The position numbers and the translations under genes were made by a program. This document shows, in pieces, positions 9,679 through 18,360 of a DNA stretch of 64,000 nucleotides (position 1 is its first letter; each line of letters opens with the position of its first letter). The notes beneath the pieces are model-generated. The model saw only the letters and a list, made by a program, of their open reading frames with translations, was not told where the DNA came from and made no database searches. The DNA comes from Phenylobacterium sp. (GTDB lineage: Bacteria > Pseudomonadota > Alphaproteobacteria > Caulobacterales > Caulobacteraceae), in contig NZ_SSMX01000007.1 of assembly GCF_004799515.1 (NCBI RefSeq), positions 1 through 64,000 of the forward strand, read 5' to 3'.

Positions 9679-9794
9679 CCCGTCATCCCCCGGTCGCCCG
9701 AAGAGGCGATCCGGGGGACCCATGCGGTCTTTCCTATTCTGCAACTCGACTTGGGTCCCCCGGATCAGCCTGCGGCTGACCGGAGGATGACGGG
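9679..9794. repeat. Long intergenic palindromic repeat, copy 1
   Basis: CCCGTCATCC (9679-9688) is the exact complement of GGATGACGGG (9785-9794). Inside, GATCCGGGGGACCCA (9708-9722) is the exact complement of TGGGTCCCCCGGATC (9752-9766). The 116-bp unit contains no gene and resembles units at 33481, 37430 and 56577 in size, the GTCATCC end and the GGGACCCA core. It looks like a dispersed REP or MITE-type element. Confidence 0.8.
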
Positions 9795-9885
9795 CGAAAG
9801 GAGGGTGCGCCGACCGCCGCAAGCCGATTGCCAAACGCCCGGACGCGGCGGAAAGCTTGGCGGTCGTCTTTCCGGGGGATCGTCC

Positions 9886-12800
9886 GTGCGCCTCATGTCC
9901 TATCTTGCGTCCGCCGCCGCGGTGGGCGTGCTGGCGTTCGCCGCCCAGGCCGGAGCCCAGCCCGCGCCGCACATCCTGCAACAGCCGGCGCTCAGCCATG
10001 ACCTGATCGCCTTCAGCTATGCGGGCGACATCTGGACCGTGCCGCGCTCCGGCGGGCGGGCGACACGGATCACCACCGGGGTCGGCGTCGAGAGTCAGCC
10101 GATGTTCTCGCCGGATGGGACGACGCTGGCCTTCACCGGGGACTACGACGGCAACACCGACGTCTTCACCGTGCCGGCCGTGGGAGGGGTGCCGCACCGG
10201 GTGACCTATCATCCGGCGGCGGACGTGGCGGTGGGCTGGTCGAGCGACGGCAAGAAGATCCTCTTCCGCTCAAACCGCGCCGCCGCCAGCCGCTACACCC
10301 AGATCTTCGAGGTCTCGCCGCAGGGCGGGGCGGCGACGCCGCTGCCGCTGCCCATGGCCTACGCCGGCCAGGAGTCCCCGGACGGCGCGCGCATCGCCTA
10401 CAACCCGATGGGCCCGGCTTTCGCGTTCAACTTCACCAACTACGTCGCCTGGGGGAACTACCGCGGCGGCCAGGCGAGCACGATCAAGATCACCACACTC
10501 AGCGGCCTCGACACCGTCGAGGTCCCGCACGAGGCCGCCGCCGACCTGTCGCCCGTCTGGGCGCGGGGCAAGCTCTACTTCCTGTCGGCGCGCGGCGGGC
10601 CGATGTCGATCTACAGCTACGACCCGGCCAGCAAGGCCGTGGCTCAGGTCTACGCCAACGCCGGGCCGGAGATCCGCTCGCTGGCCAGCGACGGCCAGAC
10701 CCTGGTCTTCGACCGGCTGGGCGAGCTCTACACCCTGGAGCCCGGCGGCCAGCCGCAGCGGGTCAGCGTCGACGTCACCGGCGACATGCCAGACGTGCGC
10801 GCCCGCATCGCCAAGGTCGGCGACGAGGTGGTCAACGTCTCGGTCTCGCCCACCGGCATCCGCGCCGCCGTCGAGGCGCACGGCGAGATCCTGACCGTGC
10901 CGGTGAAGAAGGGGCCGATCCGCAACCTGACCAACACGCCAGGCGTGATGGAGCGCGAGCCGTCGTGGAGCCCGGACGGCCAGTCGATCGCCTACTTCTC
11001 CGACGAGGGCGGCCTCTACGCCCTGCACGTCGCCGCCCAGACCGGCGAGGGCAAGCCGCGCAAGTACGCGCTGGCCGCGGAGCCCGCCTACTATTTCCAT
11101 CCGGTCTGGTCGCCGGATTCCAAGAAGATCGCCTTCTACGACAACCGGCTGAAGTCCTATGTCCTGGACCTGGCGAGCGGCAAGGTGACCCAGCTGGGCG
11201 AGCCGGATGTCTGGGGCGGTTTCACCGACCAGACCCATGGGATGTCCTGGTCGCCGGACTCCAGGTGGCTGGCCTGGACGCGCTTCCTGCCCAACCACCT
11301 GCACGGGGTGATGCTGTTCTCGACAGAGACGGCGAAGTCGATCCCGGTGACCGATCCGATGGGCGACGCCCGCGACCCGGCCTTCGACCGCAGCGGCAAG
11401 TACCTCTACTTCCTGGGCAGCAACAACGCCGGCATGACCGCGCACACGCTGGACATGTCGAGCGATCTCTACCGCCCGACGCGCTCGGTCTATGCGCTCA
11501 GCCTGGCGGCGGCGACCGCTTCGCCGACCGCGCCGGAGAGCGACGACGAGAAGTCGGTGGCCGAGGCCCGCGAGACGGCCAAGGAGAACGCCGACAAGAC
11601 CCCGGCCGGCCAGGCGGGCGAGGCCAAGAAGGACGCTAAGGACAAGCCCTCGGCGCCACCGACGCCGCCGCAGCCGAAGACCACCGCCGTCGACCTGCCG
11701 GGCCTGAGCCTGGCCGCCATCAGCGCGCGCACGGTCGCCCTGCCGATCCCCGCCGGCCCGCTGACCGGCCTGCAGACGGGCAAGCCCGGGACGATCTTCT
11801 GGCTCTCCGATCCGGGCGCGACGGATCCCAACGCCACCGGCCCCAACGGGACCCTGCACCGCTTCACTCTGGAAGACCGCAAGGTCGAGACGGTCGCCGA
11901 GCACCTGGCCGACTACCAGCTCACCGCCGACGGCGAGAAGGTGCTGCTCGCCGAGGTGAAGCCGCCATCGCCGGACATGCCGCCGTCCGGGCCGCCGCAC
12001 CCGCACTACAGCGTCGTGCCGGCGACGCCCAAGCCGCCCGGCGGGGCCGCGCCGAAGGGCGGCGACGACACGGCGCTGGCCTTCGACAGCCTGGAGGTCC
12101 GCGTCGACCCGCCCGCCGAGTGGGCGCAGATGTATCATGAGGTCTGGCGCATCGAGCGGGCCTTCTTCTACGACCCGAACTTCCACGGCTTCGACACCGT
12201 GGCCGCGGAGAAGCGGCTCGCGCCCTACGTCGCCGCGGTGCAGTCGCGGTCGGACCTGAACTACATCTTCCAGGAGATGCTCACCGGCTTCTCGGTGGGC
12301 CACCTGCGCGGCTCCGGCGGAGCCATCCCGGAGGCGCGGCGGGTCTCCGGCGGCCTCCTGGGCGCGGACTACCAGATCGTGGGCGGCAAGTGGTGCATCG
12401 CCAAGATCTACACCGGCGGCGCCTGGTCGCCGGACGCCAAGGCCCCCCTGGCCCAGCCCGGCCTGAACATCCGCGCCGGCGACTGCATCGCCGCCATCAA
12501 CGGCCAGGCGCTGGACGCCTCGACCGACATCCAGCAGCCGCTGGAAGGCACGGCCGGCAAGGCGGTCAGCCTGACGCTTTCCGGAACCGCCGGTCCACGC
12601 ACCGTCACCGTGATCCCGGTCGGCAGCGAGGCGCGCCTGCGCAACCTCGACTGGATCGAGGGCAACCGCCGCAAGGTGGAGGAACTCTCCGGCGGACGGC
12701 TGGCCTACGTCTACCTGCCCGACACCGGCGCGGGCGGCTTCACCAGCTTCAACCGCTACTACTTCGCCCAGACCGACAAGCAGGGCGTGGTGGTCGACGA

Positions 12801-13308
12801 GCGGTTCAACGGCGGCGGCCAGATGGCCGACTACATCATCGAGGTCCTGAGCCGCCACCTGCAGGGCTACTGGTCGCCGCGATACGGGGCGATCGAGCGC
12901 ACACCCGCCGCCTCGATCCTGGGGCCGAAGGTGATGATCGCCAACGAGGCCTCGGGCTCCGGCGGCGACGCCCTGCCGTGGATGTTCAAGGCGAACCAGC
13001 TGGGCCCCCTGGTGGGCAAGCGCACCTGGGGCGGGCTGGTGGGCATCAGCCAGATGCCGCCGCTCATGGACGGCGGGCAGGTGACCTCGCCCGACGTCGG
13101 CTTTTTCTCGCCCAAGGGACAGTGGGACGTGGAGAACCACGGCGTCGACCCTGACGTGCCGGTGGAGCAGGACCCCAAGGCCGTGGCCGCCGGCCATGAC
13201 CCGCAGCTTGAGACCGCCGTCGCGCTCGCGCTCCAGAAGCTCGGGCCGGTGACCGCGCCGCCGCGGCCCGCCTATCCGGTCTATCCGCTGAAGCCGGCCA
13301 AGCCCTAG
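9886..13308 (+). CDS. Tricorn-like protease: exported PD40 propeller, PDZ and S41 peptidase
   Basis: This 1140-residue protein has a signal peptide (MRLMSYLASAAAVGVLAF, cleavage near AGAQ). About residues 25-540 are WD40/PD40 beta-propeller repeats, visible as recurrent phrases such as FSPDGTTLAF, WSPDGQSIAY and WSPDSKKIAF. An Ala/Glu/Lys/Pro-rich linker (about 540-610) follows, then a second propeller-like part, a PDZ-like segment (LNIRAGDCIAAINGQAL) and an S41 peptidase core with the serine motif NEASGSGGDALPW at about 1023. Tricorn proteases trim peptides; this periplasmic form probably degrades oligopeptides. The GTG at 9886, six bases after GGGGGAT, is the best start. The end overlaps the convergent glycosyltransferase by four bases. 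Confidence 0.9.
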   Translation: MRLMSYLASAAAVGVLAFAAQAGAQPAPHILQQPALSHDLIAFSYAGDIWTVPRSGGRATRITTGVGVESQPMFSPDGTTLAFTGDYDGNTDVFTVPAVGGVPHRVTYHPAADVAVGWSSDGKKILFRSNRAAASRYTQIFEVSPQGGAATPLPLPMAYAGQESPDGARIAYNPMGPAFAFNFTNYVAWGNYRGGQASTIKITTLSGLDTVEVPHEAAADLSPVWARGKLYFLSARGGPMSIYSYDPASKAVAQVYANAGPEIRSLASDGQTLVFDRLGELYTLEPGGQPQRVSVDVTGDMPDVRARIAKVGDEVVNVSVSPTGIRAAVEAHGEILTVPVKKGPIRNLTNTPGVMEREPSWSPDGQSIAYFSDEGGLYALHVAAQTGEGKPRKYALAAEPAYYFHPVWSPDSKKIAFYDNRLKSYVLDLASGKVTQLGEPDVWGGFTDQTHGMSWSPDSRWLAWTRFLPNHLHGVMLFSTETAKSIPVTDPMGDARDPAFDRSGKYLYFLGSNNAGMTAHTLDMSSDLYRPTRSVYALSLAAATASPTAPESDDEKSVAEARETAKENADKTPAGQAGEAKKDAKDKPSAPPTPPQPKTTAVDLPGLSLAAISARTVALPIPAGPLTGLQTGKPGTIFWLSDPGATDPNATGPNGTLHRFTLEDRKVETVAEHLADYQLTADGEKVLLAEVKPPSPDMPPSGPPHPHYSVVPATPKPPGGAAPKGGDDTALAFDSLEVRVDPPAEWAQMYHEVWRIERAFFYDPNFHGFDTVAAEKRLAPYVAAVQSRSDLNYIFQEMLTGFSVGHLRGSGGAIPEARRVSGGLLGADYQIVGGKWCIAKIYTGGAWSPDAKAPLAQPGLNIRAGDCIAAINGQALDASTDIQQPLEGTAGKAVSLTLSGTAGPRTVTVIPVGSEARLRNLDWIEGNRRKVEELSGGRLAYVYLPDTGAGGFTSFNRYYFAQTDKQGVVVDERFNGGGQMADYIIEVLSRHLQGYWSPRYGAIERTPAASILGPKVMIANEASGSGGDALPWMFKANQLGPLVGKRTWGGLVGISQMPPLMDGGQVTSPDVGFFSPKGQWDVENHGVDPDVPVEQDPKAVAAGHDPQLETAVALALQKLGPVTAPPRPAYPVYPLKPAKP

Positions 13309-14486
13309 CGCCGCACCGCGTCCGCCGCCGACGCTATGAGGTCGATGCGGCGGTCCCAGGTGTGGTGGGCGAGGGTCTTGGCCTGGGCGGCGTGGGCGTA
13401 GGCGAAGGCCCGCTCCGGGTCGGCGGCCAAGGCGCTGAGCGCCGTCATGCCGGCGTCGAGGTCCTTCCAATAGAAGAGCTCGATGTCGCGGCCTGGCGCG
13501 AAGACCTCGGCGTAGTACCGGCTGAAGTCCGAGAAGCTCGCCGCGCCCGCCAGGGCTGCGGAGAAGGGCCGCTCGTGCGAGCCGGCGCCGAAGTTGCCGT
13601 TGGTGTTCAGCACAAGCCGCGATTGGGCCATCAGTTCGGCCATACGGTTCATCTCGACCGGCCCCTCGTAGGCCGCGTTCTTGAAGCGGTGGAGCTGGCT
13701 CTCCCAGCCGGCGCCGACGATGTGCAGCGGTACGCCGGTCGCGGCGACCGCCTTCAGGAACTCGAAGCGCCGGGTCCGGCGCACCTCGACGTCCACCAGA
13801 TGCGCCGTCTCGCGCGCGCCGACGTTGGCGGGATCCGACAGGTCCAGGCCGAGCGTGCGCAACACGGTGTCCAGGGCCACGTGCGGCGGCGTCCACTCGA
13901 CACTGAGCGCCAGGTCGAGGGCGGCCTGCAGCACCTGGCGCGCCGGGCCCTCGACCCCGGTCCAGGGCGGCTCCGGCTGCTGGAAGCCGCCCGACCACAG
14001 CACCGGGATCGGCCGGCGCGCCAGGAAGGCGTCGGCCGAGGCGTCCGGCGGCGCGGCCTCGCCCACCGCCGGGTGCGGGAAGAAGCTCACATGGCCGAAC
14101 CGCTGCGGCCCGTAGATCGCGCGGACGGCGTCCACCTGGGTCGGATCGACCAGCAGCAGCGCGGTCGACGGCGGCGTGGCGCGCAGGCGCTCCGTCTGCG
14201 ACAGGACATAGTCGGTGAGCCAGAGGACATGCGGCCCGCCGTAGAGGTCGGAGAGCGTGCGGCCGGCGCCGTCGCGGAATCCTCCGGCGATATTGATGGA
14301 GAAGATCAGGTCGAAGCGGCCGGCGCCCGCGGCGTGGGCCAGCACCGGCGCTGCGATATCGTCGGTGTGACCCAGGTCGAGGACTTCGACCGCTTCGCCA
14401 CGCCGCCGGAACGCCGCCGCGGCGTGGTCGCAGAAGAGGCGCGTGCCGCCGTATTGCGATCGGCCCTTCAGGATCAGGATGCGCAA
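13305..14486 (-). CDS. CgeB-like glycosyltransferase family protein
   Basis: This 393-residue cytosolic protein begins MRILILKGRSQYGGTRLFCD and has two Rossmann-like halves. The C-terminal half has the CgeB/Glyco_trans_1_2 type pattern: LHIVGAGWES, then MAELMAQSRLVLNTNGNF and GAGSHERPFSAALAGA, where the HERPF segment occupies the sugar-nucleotide site. It therefore probably transfers a sugar, but the donor and acceptor cannot be read from sequence. It stands alone, convergent with the tricorn-like gene, with no polysaccharide cluster nearby. Protein modification such as flagellin glycosylation is possible but unsupported here. Confidence 0.75.
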   Translation of the reverse strand: MRILILKGRSQYGGTRLFCDHAAAAFRRRGEAVEVLDLGHTDDIAAPVLAHAAGAGRFDLIFSINIAGGFRDGAGRTLSDLYGGPHVLWLTDYVLSQTERLRATPPSTALLLVDPTQVDAVRAIYGPQRFGHVSFFPHPAVGEAAPPDASADAFLARRPIPVLWSGGFQQPEPPWTGVEGPARQVLQAALDLALSVEWTPPHVALDTVLRTLGLDLSDPANVGARETAHLVDVEVRRTRRFEFLKAVAATGVPLHIVGAGWESQLHRFKNAAYEGPVEMNRMAELMAQSRLVLNTNGNFGAGSHERPFSAALAGAASFSDFSRYYAEVFAPGRDIELFYWKDLDAGMTALSALAADPERAFAYAHAAQAKTLAHHTWDRRIDLIASAADAVRR

Positions 14487-14719
14487 AAGCGGCTGCTCCC
14501 ATGGAGGGCCGTCAGGATAGTCGGATTCGCCAGCGGCCTCCGGGAGATGGGTTCACGGTCCCCCGCTGACGTCGGCCATGCCTCCAGCTACCCTGGGAAA
14601 ACGCTCCGCACGGACCTTTTCGTGTTAGGATCGGGTTTGGTTGTAGGGTTGTGGTCTGCCACGAGCCCGTTCGCCCGCGACACGCCACGCCCCGGCCCAA
14701 CGGTCCCGGGAGAACGCTC

Positions 14720-15586
14720 ATGGCGTCCGAAAATCACGTCGAAAACCCTGTCGAATACCTGATGGAAAACGCCAGCCTGAACCTGGCCGCGGTGGGCCGG
14801 GCGCTGACGCCCAATCCGGCGCGCCACATCGGCCAGGCCAGGCCGCAGGTGCGCAAGATCACCGTCCATGACCTGATGGAGGCCTTGCGCGAGGGCGCGG
14901 GCGACGTCGGCGCGTTGCGCGACGACATCCTGTTCATCGGCCTGATCTATCCCGTCGCCGGCCTGGTGCTGGCGAGGCTCGCCTTCAGCTACGACTTCCT
15001 GCCGATGGTGTTCCCGCTGGCCTCGGGCTTCGCGATCCTGGGGCCCTTGGCGGCCATCGGGCTCTACGAGCTGAGCCGCCGGCGCGACATGGGCGGGCGC
15101 GTCACCTGGGCCGACGCCTTCGGGGTGCTGCGGTCGCCGGCCCTGGGCTCGATCGTAGGCCTGGGCGCGATCTTCCTGGCGCTGTTCGGCCTGTGGCTGG
15201 GCGTGGCCTACGAGATCAACCTGGCGACCCTGGGGCCGACCGCGCCGCCGACGCTGCGCGCCTTCGAGCACAACCTGTTCTGGACCGAGGCGGGCGCGAC
15301 CCTGATCGTGGCCGGGGTCGGCGCAGGTTTCCTGTTCGCCGTCGTGGCCTTCGCGCTCGGCGTGGTCTCCTTCCCGCTGCTGCTCGACCGCGACGTGGAC
15401 CTGTGGGCGGCCATCGGCGCGTCGTTCCGCGCCGTCGCCGCCAATCCCGGCGTCATGGCGCTGTGGGGCCTGATCGTGGCGGGCCTCCTGGTGCTGGGCT
15501 CGCTGCCGGCGCTGGTCGGCCTGATCTTCGTCATGCCCCTCCTGGGGCACGCGAGCTGGCGGCTTTACCGCAAGGTGGTGGTCTAG
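14720..15586 (+). CDS. DUF2189 integral membrane protein
   Basis: This 288-residue protein has an N-terminal soluble part with VRKITVHDLMEALREGAGD, then about six membrane segments, for example LFIGLIYPVAGLVLARLAF, LGLGAIFLALFGLWLG-like stretches and a final LIVAGLLVLGSLPALVGLIF. The segment FPLLLDRDVDLWAAIGASF and the ending GHASWRLYRKVV are typical of DUF2189 proteins as I recall the family. Its role is unknown. The ATG at 14720 follows GGGAGAA; an upstream in-frame GTG at 14651 lacks a ribosome-binding site. It is convergent with rsgA, 21 bases apart. Confidence 0.8.
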   Translation: MASENHVENPVEYLMENASLNLAAVGRALTPNPARHIGQARPQVRKITVHDLMEALREGAGDVGALRDDILFIGLIYPVAGLVLARLAFSYDFLPMVFPLASGFAILGPLAAIGLYELSRRRDMGGRVTWADAFGVLRSPALGSIVGLGAIFLALFGLWLGVAYEINLATLGPTAPPTLRAFEHNLFWTEAGATLIVAGVGAGFLFAVVAFALGVVSFPLLLDRDVDLWAAIGASFRAVAANPGVMALWGLIVAGLLVLGSLPALVGLIFVMPLLGHASWRLYRKVVV

Positions 15587-15607
15587 CCGCCAGCCCCGCC
15601 CGCAGCC

Positions 15608-16687
15608 CTAGTCGTCGATCTCACGCTTTGAGCGGGTGCGGGCGCGGGCGGCCTTGTGGATCGCCGCCCAGCGCCGGCGTTCAGTTTCCCGCGCGATGGG
15701 ATCGTCCCGCCGCTCGGCGTGGGCCAGCTCCCGCTGCAGCTTCTGGAAGCTGCGCCAGCGGTCGGCGTCCAGGCGGCCGTCGGCCAGGGCCTCGCGGACG
15801 GCGCAGCCCGGTTCATTCCCGTGCCGGCAGTCGCTGAACCGGCACTGCGCGGCCAGGGTCTCGATCTGCTCGGTATCCTCGGCGAACACGATGGCCACGC
15901 CCACCTCGGCGTCCGAGAGGGCTATTTCCCGCATGCCGGGTGTGTCGAGGATCAGGGCGCCGGAGGGCAGGAGGATCAGCTCCCGGTGGGTGGTGGTGTG
16001 CCGGCCGTGGGCGTCGTCCTCGCGGATCGCCTGGGTCGCCATCCGCGCCGCGTTGGCAAGGGCGTTGACCAGGGTGGACTTGCCGACGCCGGAGGAGCCC
16101 AGCAGCACGGCGGTGCGGCCGGGCGCGAGGTAGGCCGCCAGCGCGGCCAGGCCTTCGCCGGTCGCCGCCGAGACCGCCAGCACCGGCACGCCGAAGGCGA
16201 CCGCCTCCACGGCGGCGATCAAGGGCGCGGGGTCGGCGCAGGCGTCGGCCTTGGTCAGCAGGACGACCGGCTCGGCCCCGCTCTCGTAGGTCATGGCCAG
16301 GTAGCGCTCGATCCGGCGCAGGTTGAGGTCGGCGTTCAGCGAAGTGGCGAGCAGGGCGACGTCCACATTGGCCGCCACGACCTGGAGGGTCTGGGACGAC
16401 CCTGCCGCCTTGCGGGTGAAGGCCGTCCGCCGCGGCAGGACGGCGGCGATCATGCCGTGGTCGCCCTTCCGCGCAATGGCGACCCAGTCGCCGGCGACCG
16501 GGTAGCCGCCATCGGCCGCCTCGTGGGCGAAGCGTCCGAGGAGACGGCCTTCCACGTCTCCGGTTTCGGTGGCGAGCCGGTAGCGGCCGCGTTGCTGGAC
16601 GATGACGCGGGCGGGCGCGAGGCCGTGCGCCGCGTGGGGTGCGAAGTCATGCTGGAGCGCATCGCTCCAGCCATAGGTGCTGAGCAC
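15608..16687 (-). CDS. rsgA: Ribosome small-subunit-dependent GTPase A (RsgA)
   Basis: This 359-residue GTPase acts late in 30S ribosome maturation. The motifs occur in circularly permuted order, which is diagnostic: G4 as LTKADAC first, then G1 GSSGVGKST, then G3 DTPGMRE. An N-terminal OB-fold binds RNA, and a C-terminal zinc site is formed by CRFSDCRHGNEPGC. The C-terminus is basic (ARARTRSKREIDD). A 15-codon mini-frame with a strong ribosome-binding site lies 87 bases upstream on the same strand and might influence its translation. Confidence 0.95.
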   Translation of the reverse strand: MLSTYGWSDALQHDFAPHAAHGLAPARVIVQQRGRYRLATETGDVEGRLLGRFAHEAADGGYPVAGDWVAIARKGDHGMIAAVLPRRTAFTRKAAGSSQTLQVVAANVDVALLATSLNADLNLRRIERYLAMTYESGAEPVVLLTKADACADPAPLIAAVEAVAFGVPVLAVSAATGEGLAALAAYLAPGRTAVLLGSSGVGKSTLVNALANAARMATQAIREDDAHGRHTTTHRELILLPSGALILDTPGMREIALSDAEVGVAIVFAEDTEQIETLAAQCRFSDCRHGNEPGCAVREALADGRLDADRWRSFQKLQRELAHAERRDDPIARETERRRWAAIHKAARARTRSKREIDD

Positions 16688-16774
16688 GTCGAGGATTTCC
16701 TTGGATGTGGGTCAAAAGCCGATTCAGGCGTCGACCGCGGAAATCCCGTCTCCTGGAGAGAGGATCAGCTGCCC

Positions 16775-16822
16775 TTAGGCAGCGCGCACGGCGACGCGAA
16801 GGGCTGTGGCAATGGGTGTCAT
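16775..16822 (-). CDS. Candidate mini-ORF (15 codons) upstream of rsgA
   Basis: An ATG at 16822 on the minus strand follows AGGAGG by eight bases, an optimal ribosome-binding site, and encodes MTPIATALRVAVRAA before TAA. A perfect six-base hairpin (GCTGCC-TAAG-GGCAGC) overlaps its stop codon. The rsgA start is 87 bases further on. It could be a leader peptide, an upstream regulatory frame or chance. No terminator with a strong T-run follows, which argues against classical attenuation. Confidence 0.4.
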   Translation of the reverse strand: MTPIATALRVAVRAA

Positions 16823-16915
16823 GTTCACATCCTCCTCAGGCGGGTTGGCGTCGGTGCGAGGGAGACCTTGGCCTCGCGCGCGGGCTGGGTCAAGAAGGCC
16901 CGCTGGAGGAGAGCC

Positions 16916-17224
16916 ATGGCCGAACCGCTCGACGTCGTCATGAACGAGGCGACCCATCGCTTTGAAGTGGCGATGGGCGATGAGATCGCCTTCACCGAGT
17001 ACATGCTGCACAACGGCGCCATGGTCCTGCCGCACACGGTCGTGCCGCCGGCCTTCGAGGGCAAGGGCGTGGGCTCGGCGCTGGCCAAGGCGGCGCTGGG
17101 CTACGCCCGCGAGCACGGCCTGATAGTGAAACCGCGCTGCCCATTTATCGCCGGCTACATCCAGAAGCATCCGGAGTGGGGCGACATCGTCGATCCTGAG
17201 TTCCGCAAGAGGCTCGGGCTCTAG
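16916..17224 (+). CDS. Small GNAT-like N-acetyltransferase (YjdJ/GCN5-related type)
   Basis: This 102-residue protein is a minimal GNAT domain: VVPPAFEGKGVGSALAKAALGYAREHGL contains the acetyl-CoA loop GKGVGSAL, and the ending CPFIAGYIQKHPEWGDIV is typical of the YjdJ/GCN5-related subfamily. The expected Tyr and His for acetyl-CoA handling are present in this tail. The target is unknown. The ATG at 16916 follows GGAGGAG. A related 90-residue paralogue lies at 35519. It is divergent from rsgA and its upstream mini-frame. Confidence 0.85.
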   Translation: MAEPLDVVMNEATHRFEVAMGDEIAFTEYMLHNGAMVLPHTVVPPAFEGKGVGSALAKAALGYAREHGLIVKPRCPFIAGYIQKHPEWGDIVDPEFRKRLGL

Positions 17225-17342
17225 GGCCATGGCGCCCGGCGGTTGGGCGCCTGTCGTCGCGGGGGCCTGCGAGGCGTTCAGGGTCTTGCGCGCGGCGCGG
17301 GGCGATGGGCTAAGTCGGTCCGCCGTTCCGGGGAGCCGCGCC

Positions 17343-18359
17343 ATTCTTCGACCCGCCGCCATCGCCTCCGTCCTCGCCGTCCTGGCCCTGGCCGCTCCGG
17401 CCGCCGCGCAGCTGCCGCGCGCCGCCGACGGCCATCCCGATCTCAGCGGGGTCTGGACCAACGCCTCGGTCACCCATCTGACCCGCATGCCGGGCGTGAA
17501 AGGTCTGGTGGTCACCGCCGAAGAGGCCAAGAAGCTCGCCGCCAACAGCGGCCAGGTCCGCCGCCAGGAGGCCGACGCCAAGCCGTCGAACGCCGCGGCC
17601 GGCGCTCCCGGCGAGGGCGATCCCGGCGGCTACAACGCCTATTGGCTCGATCCCGGCGCGACCCTGGGCGAGGTGAAGGGCCAGTTCCGCACCTCGTGGA
17701 TCGTCGACCCCGCGGATGGCGAGTTGCCGCTGACCGCGGAGGGCAAGCGCCGCGTGGCGGAGGCCAACGCCTATGCGCGCCGCGCCGACACGCCGGACGG
17801 CCCGGATTCCTTCGAGCCCTGGGACCGCTGCATCATCGGCTCGCGCGGCTCCGGCGGGCCGGGGATGCTGAACAACATCTACAACTCCAACTACCAGATC
17901 GTGCAGACGCCGGGCTCCGTGGCCATCGTGGTGGAGATGATCCACGACGCGCGGACCATCCCGCTGTTCAAGGACAAGGCGACGGCTGAGGCGGCGCACG
18001 GGCCGGCGACCCTGCATCCTTGGCTGGGCGACGCCGTCGGCTGGTGGGAGGGCGACACCCTGGTGGTCGAGACGGTCAATGTGAACGCCGAACAGGGCCG
18101 CGCCGGGCCCATCTACCTGACCCCGCAGGCCAAGGTCACCGAGCGCTTCACGCGGGTCTCGGCCAAGCAGATCTTCTATGAGTTCCGGGTCGAGGACCCC
18201 GTCTACTACACCCAGCCCTGGCGCGCGGAGATGAGCCTGAACGCCATCGCTGGGCAGGTCTACGAGTACGCCTGTCACGAGGGCAACTACGCGCTGGAGG
18301 ACATCCTGAAGGGGATGCGGGCCGGCGAAGCCACGCGCGGCGGCAAGGGCGGCCAATAG
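17343..18359 (+). CDS. Exported protein of unknown function, probable ATT start
   Basis: The conserved reading frame contains a signal peptide LRPAAIASVLAVLALAAPA with cleavage near AAAQ, followed by DGHPDLSGVWTNASVTHL, a phrase common in periplasmic proteins of Caulobacter and sphingomonads. The mature part is about 315 residues with WEGDTLVVETVNVN and GNYALEDIL near the end, which suggests a beta-rich domain. No ATG, GTG or TTG precedes the signal peptide closely; ATT at 17343 lies seven bases after GGGGAG (17330-17335), while the nearest alternative is TTG at 17286. Function is not recognised. Confidence 0.7.
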   Translation: MLRPAAIASVLAVLALAAPAAAQLPRAADGHPDLSGVWTNASVTHLTRMPGVKGLVVTAEEAKKLAANSGQVRRQEADAKPSNAAAGAPGEGDPGGYNAYWLDPGATLGEVKGQFRTSWIVDPADGELPLTAEGKRRVAEANAYARRADTPDGPDSFEPWDRCIIGSRGSGGPGMLNNIYNSNYQIVQTPGSVAIVVEMIHDARTIPLFKDKATAEAAHGPATLHPWLGDAVGWWEGDTLVVETVNVNAEQGRAGPIYLTPQAKVTERFTRVSAKQIFYEFRVEDPVYYTQPWRAEMSLNAIAGQVYEYACHEGNYALEDILKGMRAGEATRGGKGGQ

Positions 18360-18360
18360 G

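Noticed and set aside
10270..14502. A 1410-codon minus-strand frame across the tricorn-like gene
   Set aside because: It is the antisense frame of a very G+C-rich gene, with His/Asp/Arg/Gly-rich, motif-free product; the plus-strand frame has clear domains and a signal peptide.
16705..17581. Long minus-strand frame over the GNAT and exported-protein starts
   Set aside because: It lies antisense to two well-supported genes; only its last 15 codons have a real ribosome-binding site and were kept as a mini-ORF.
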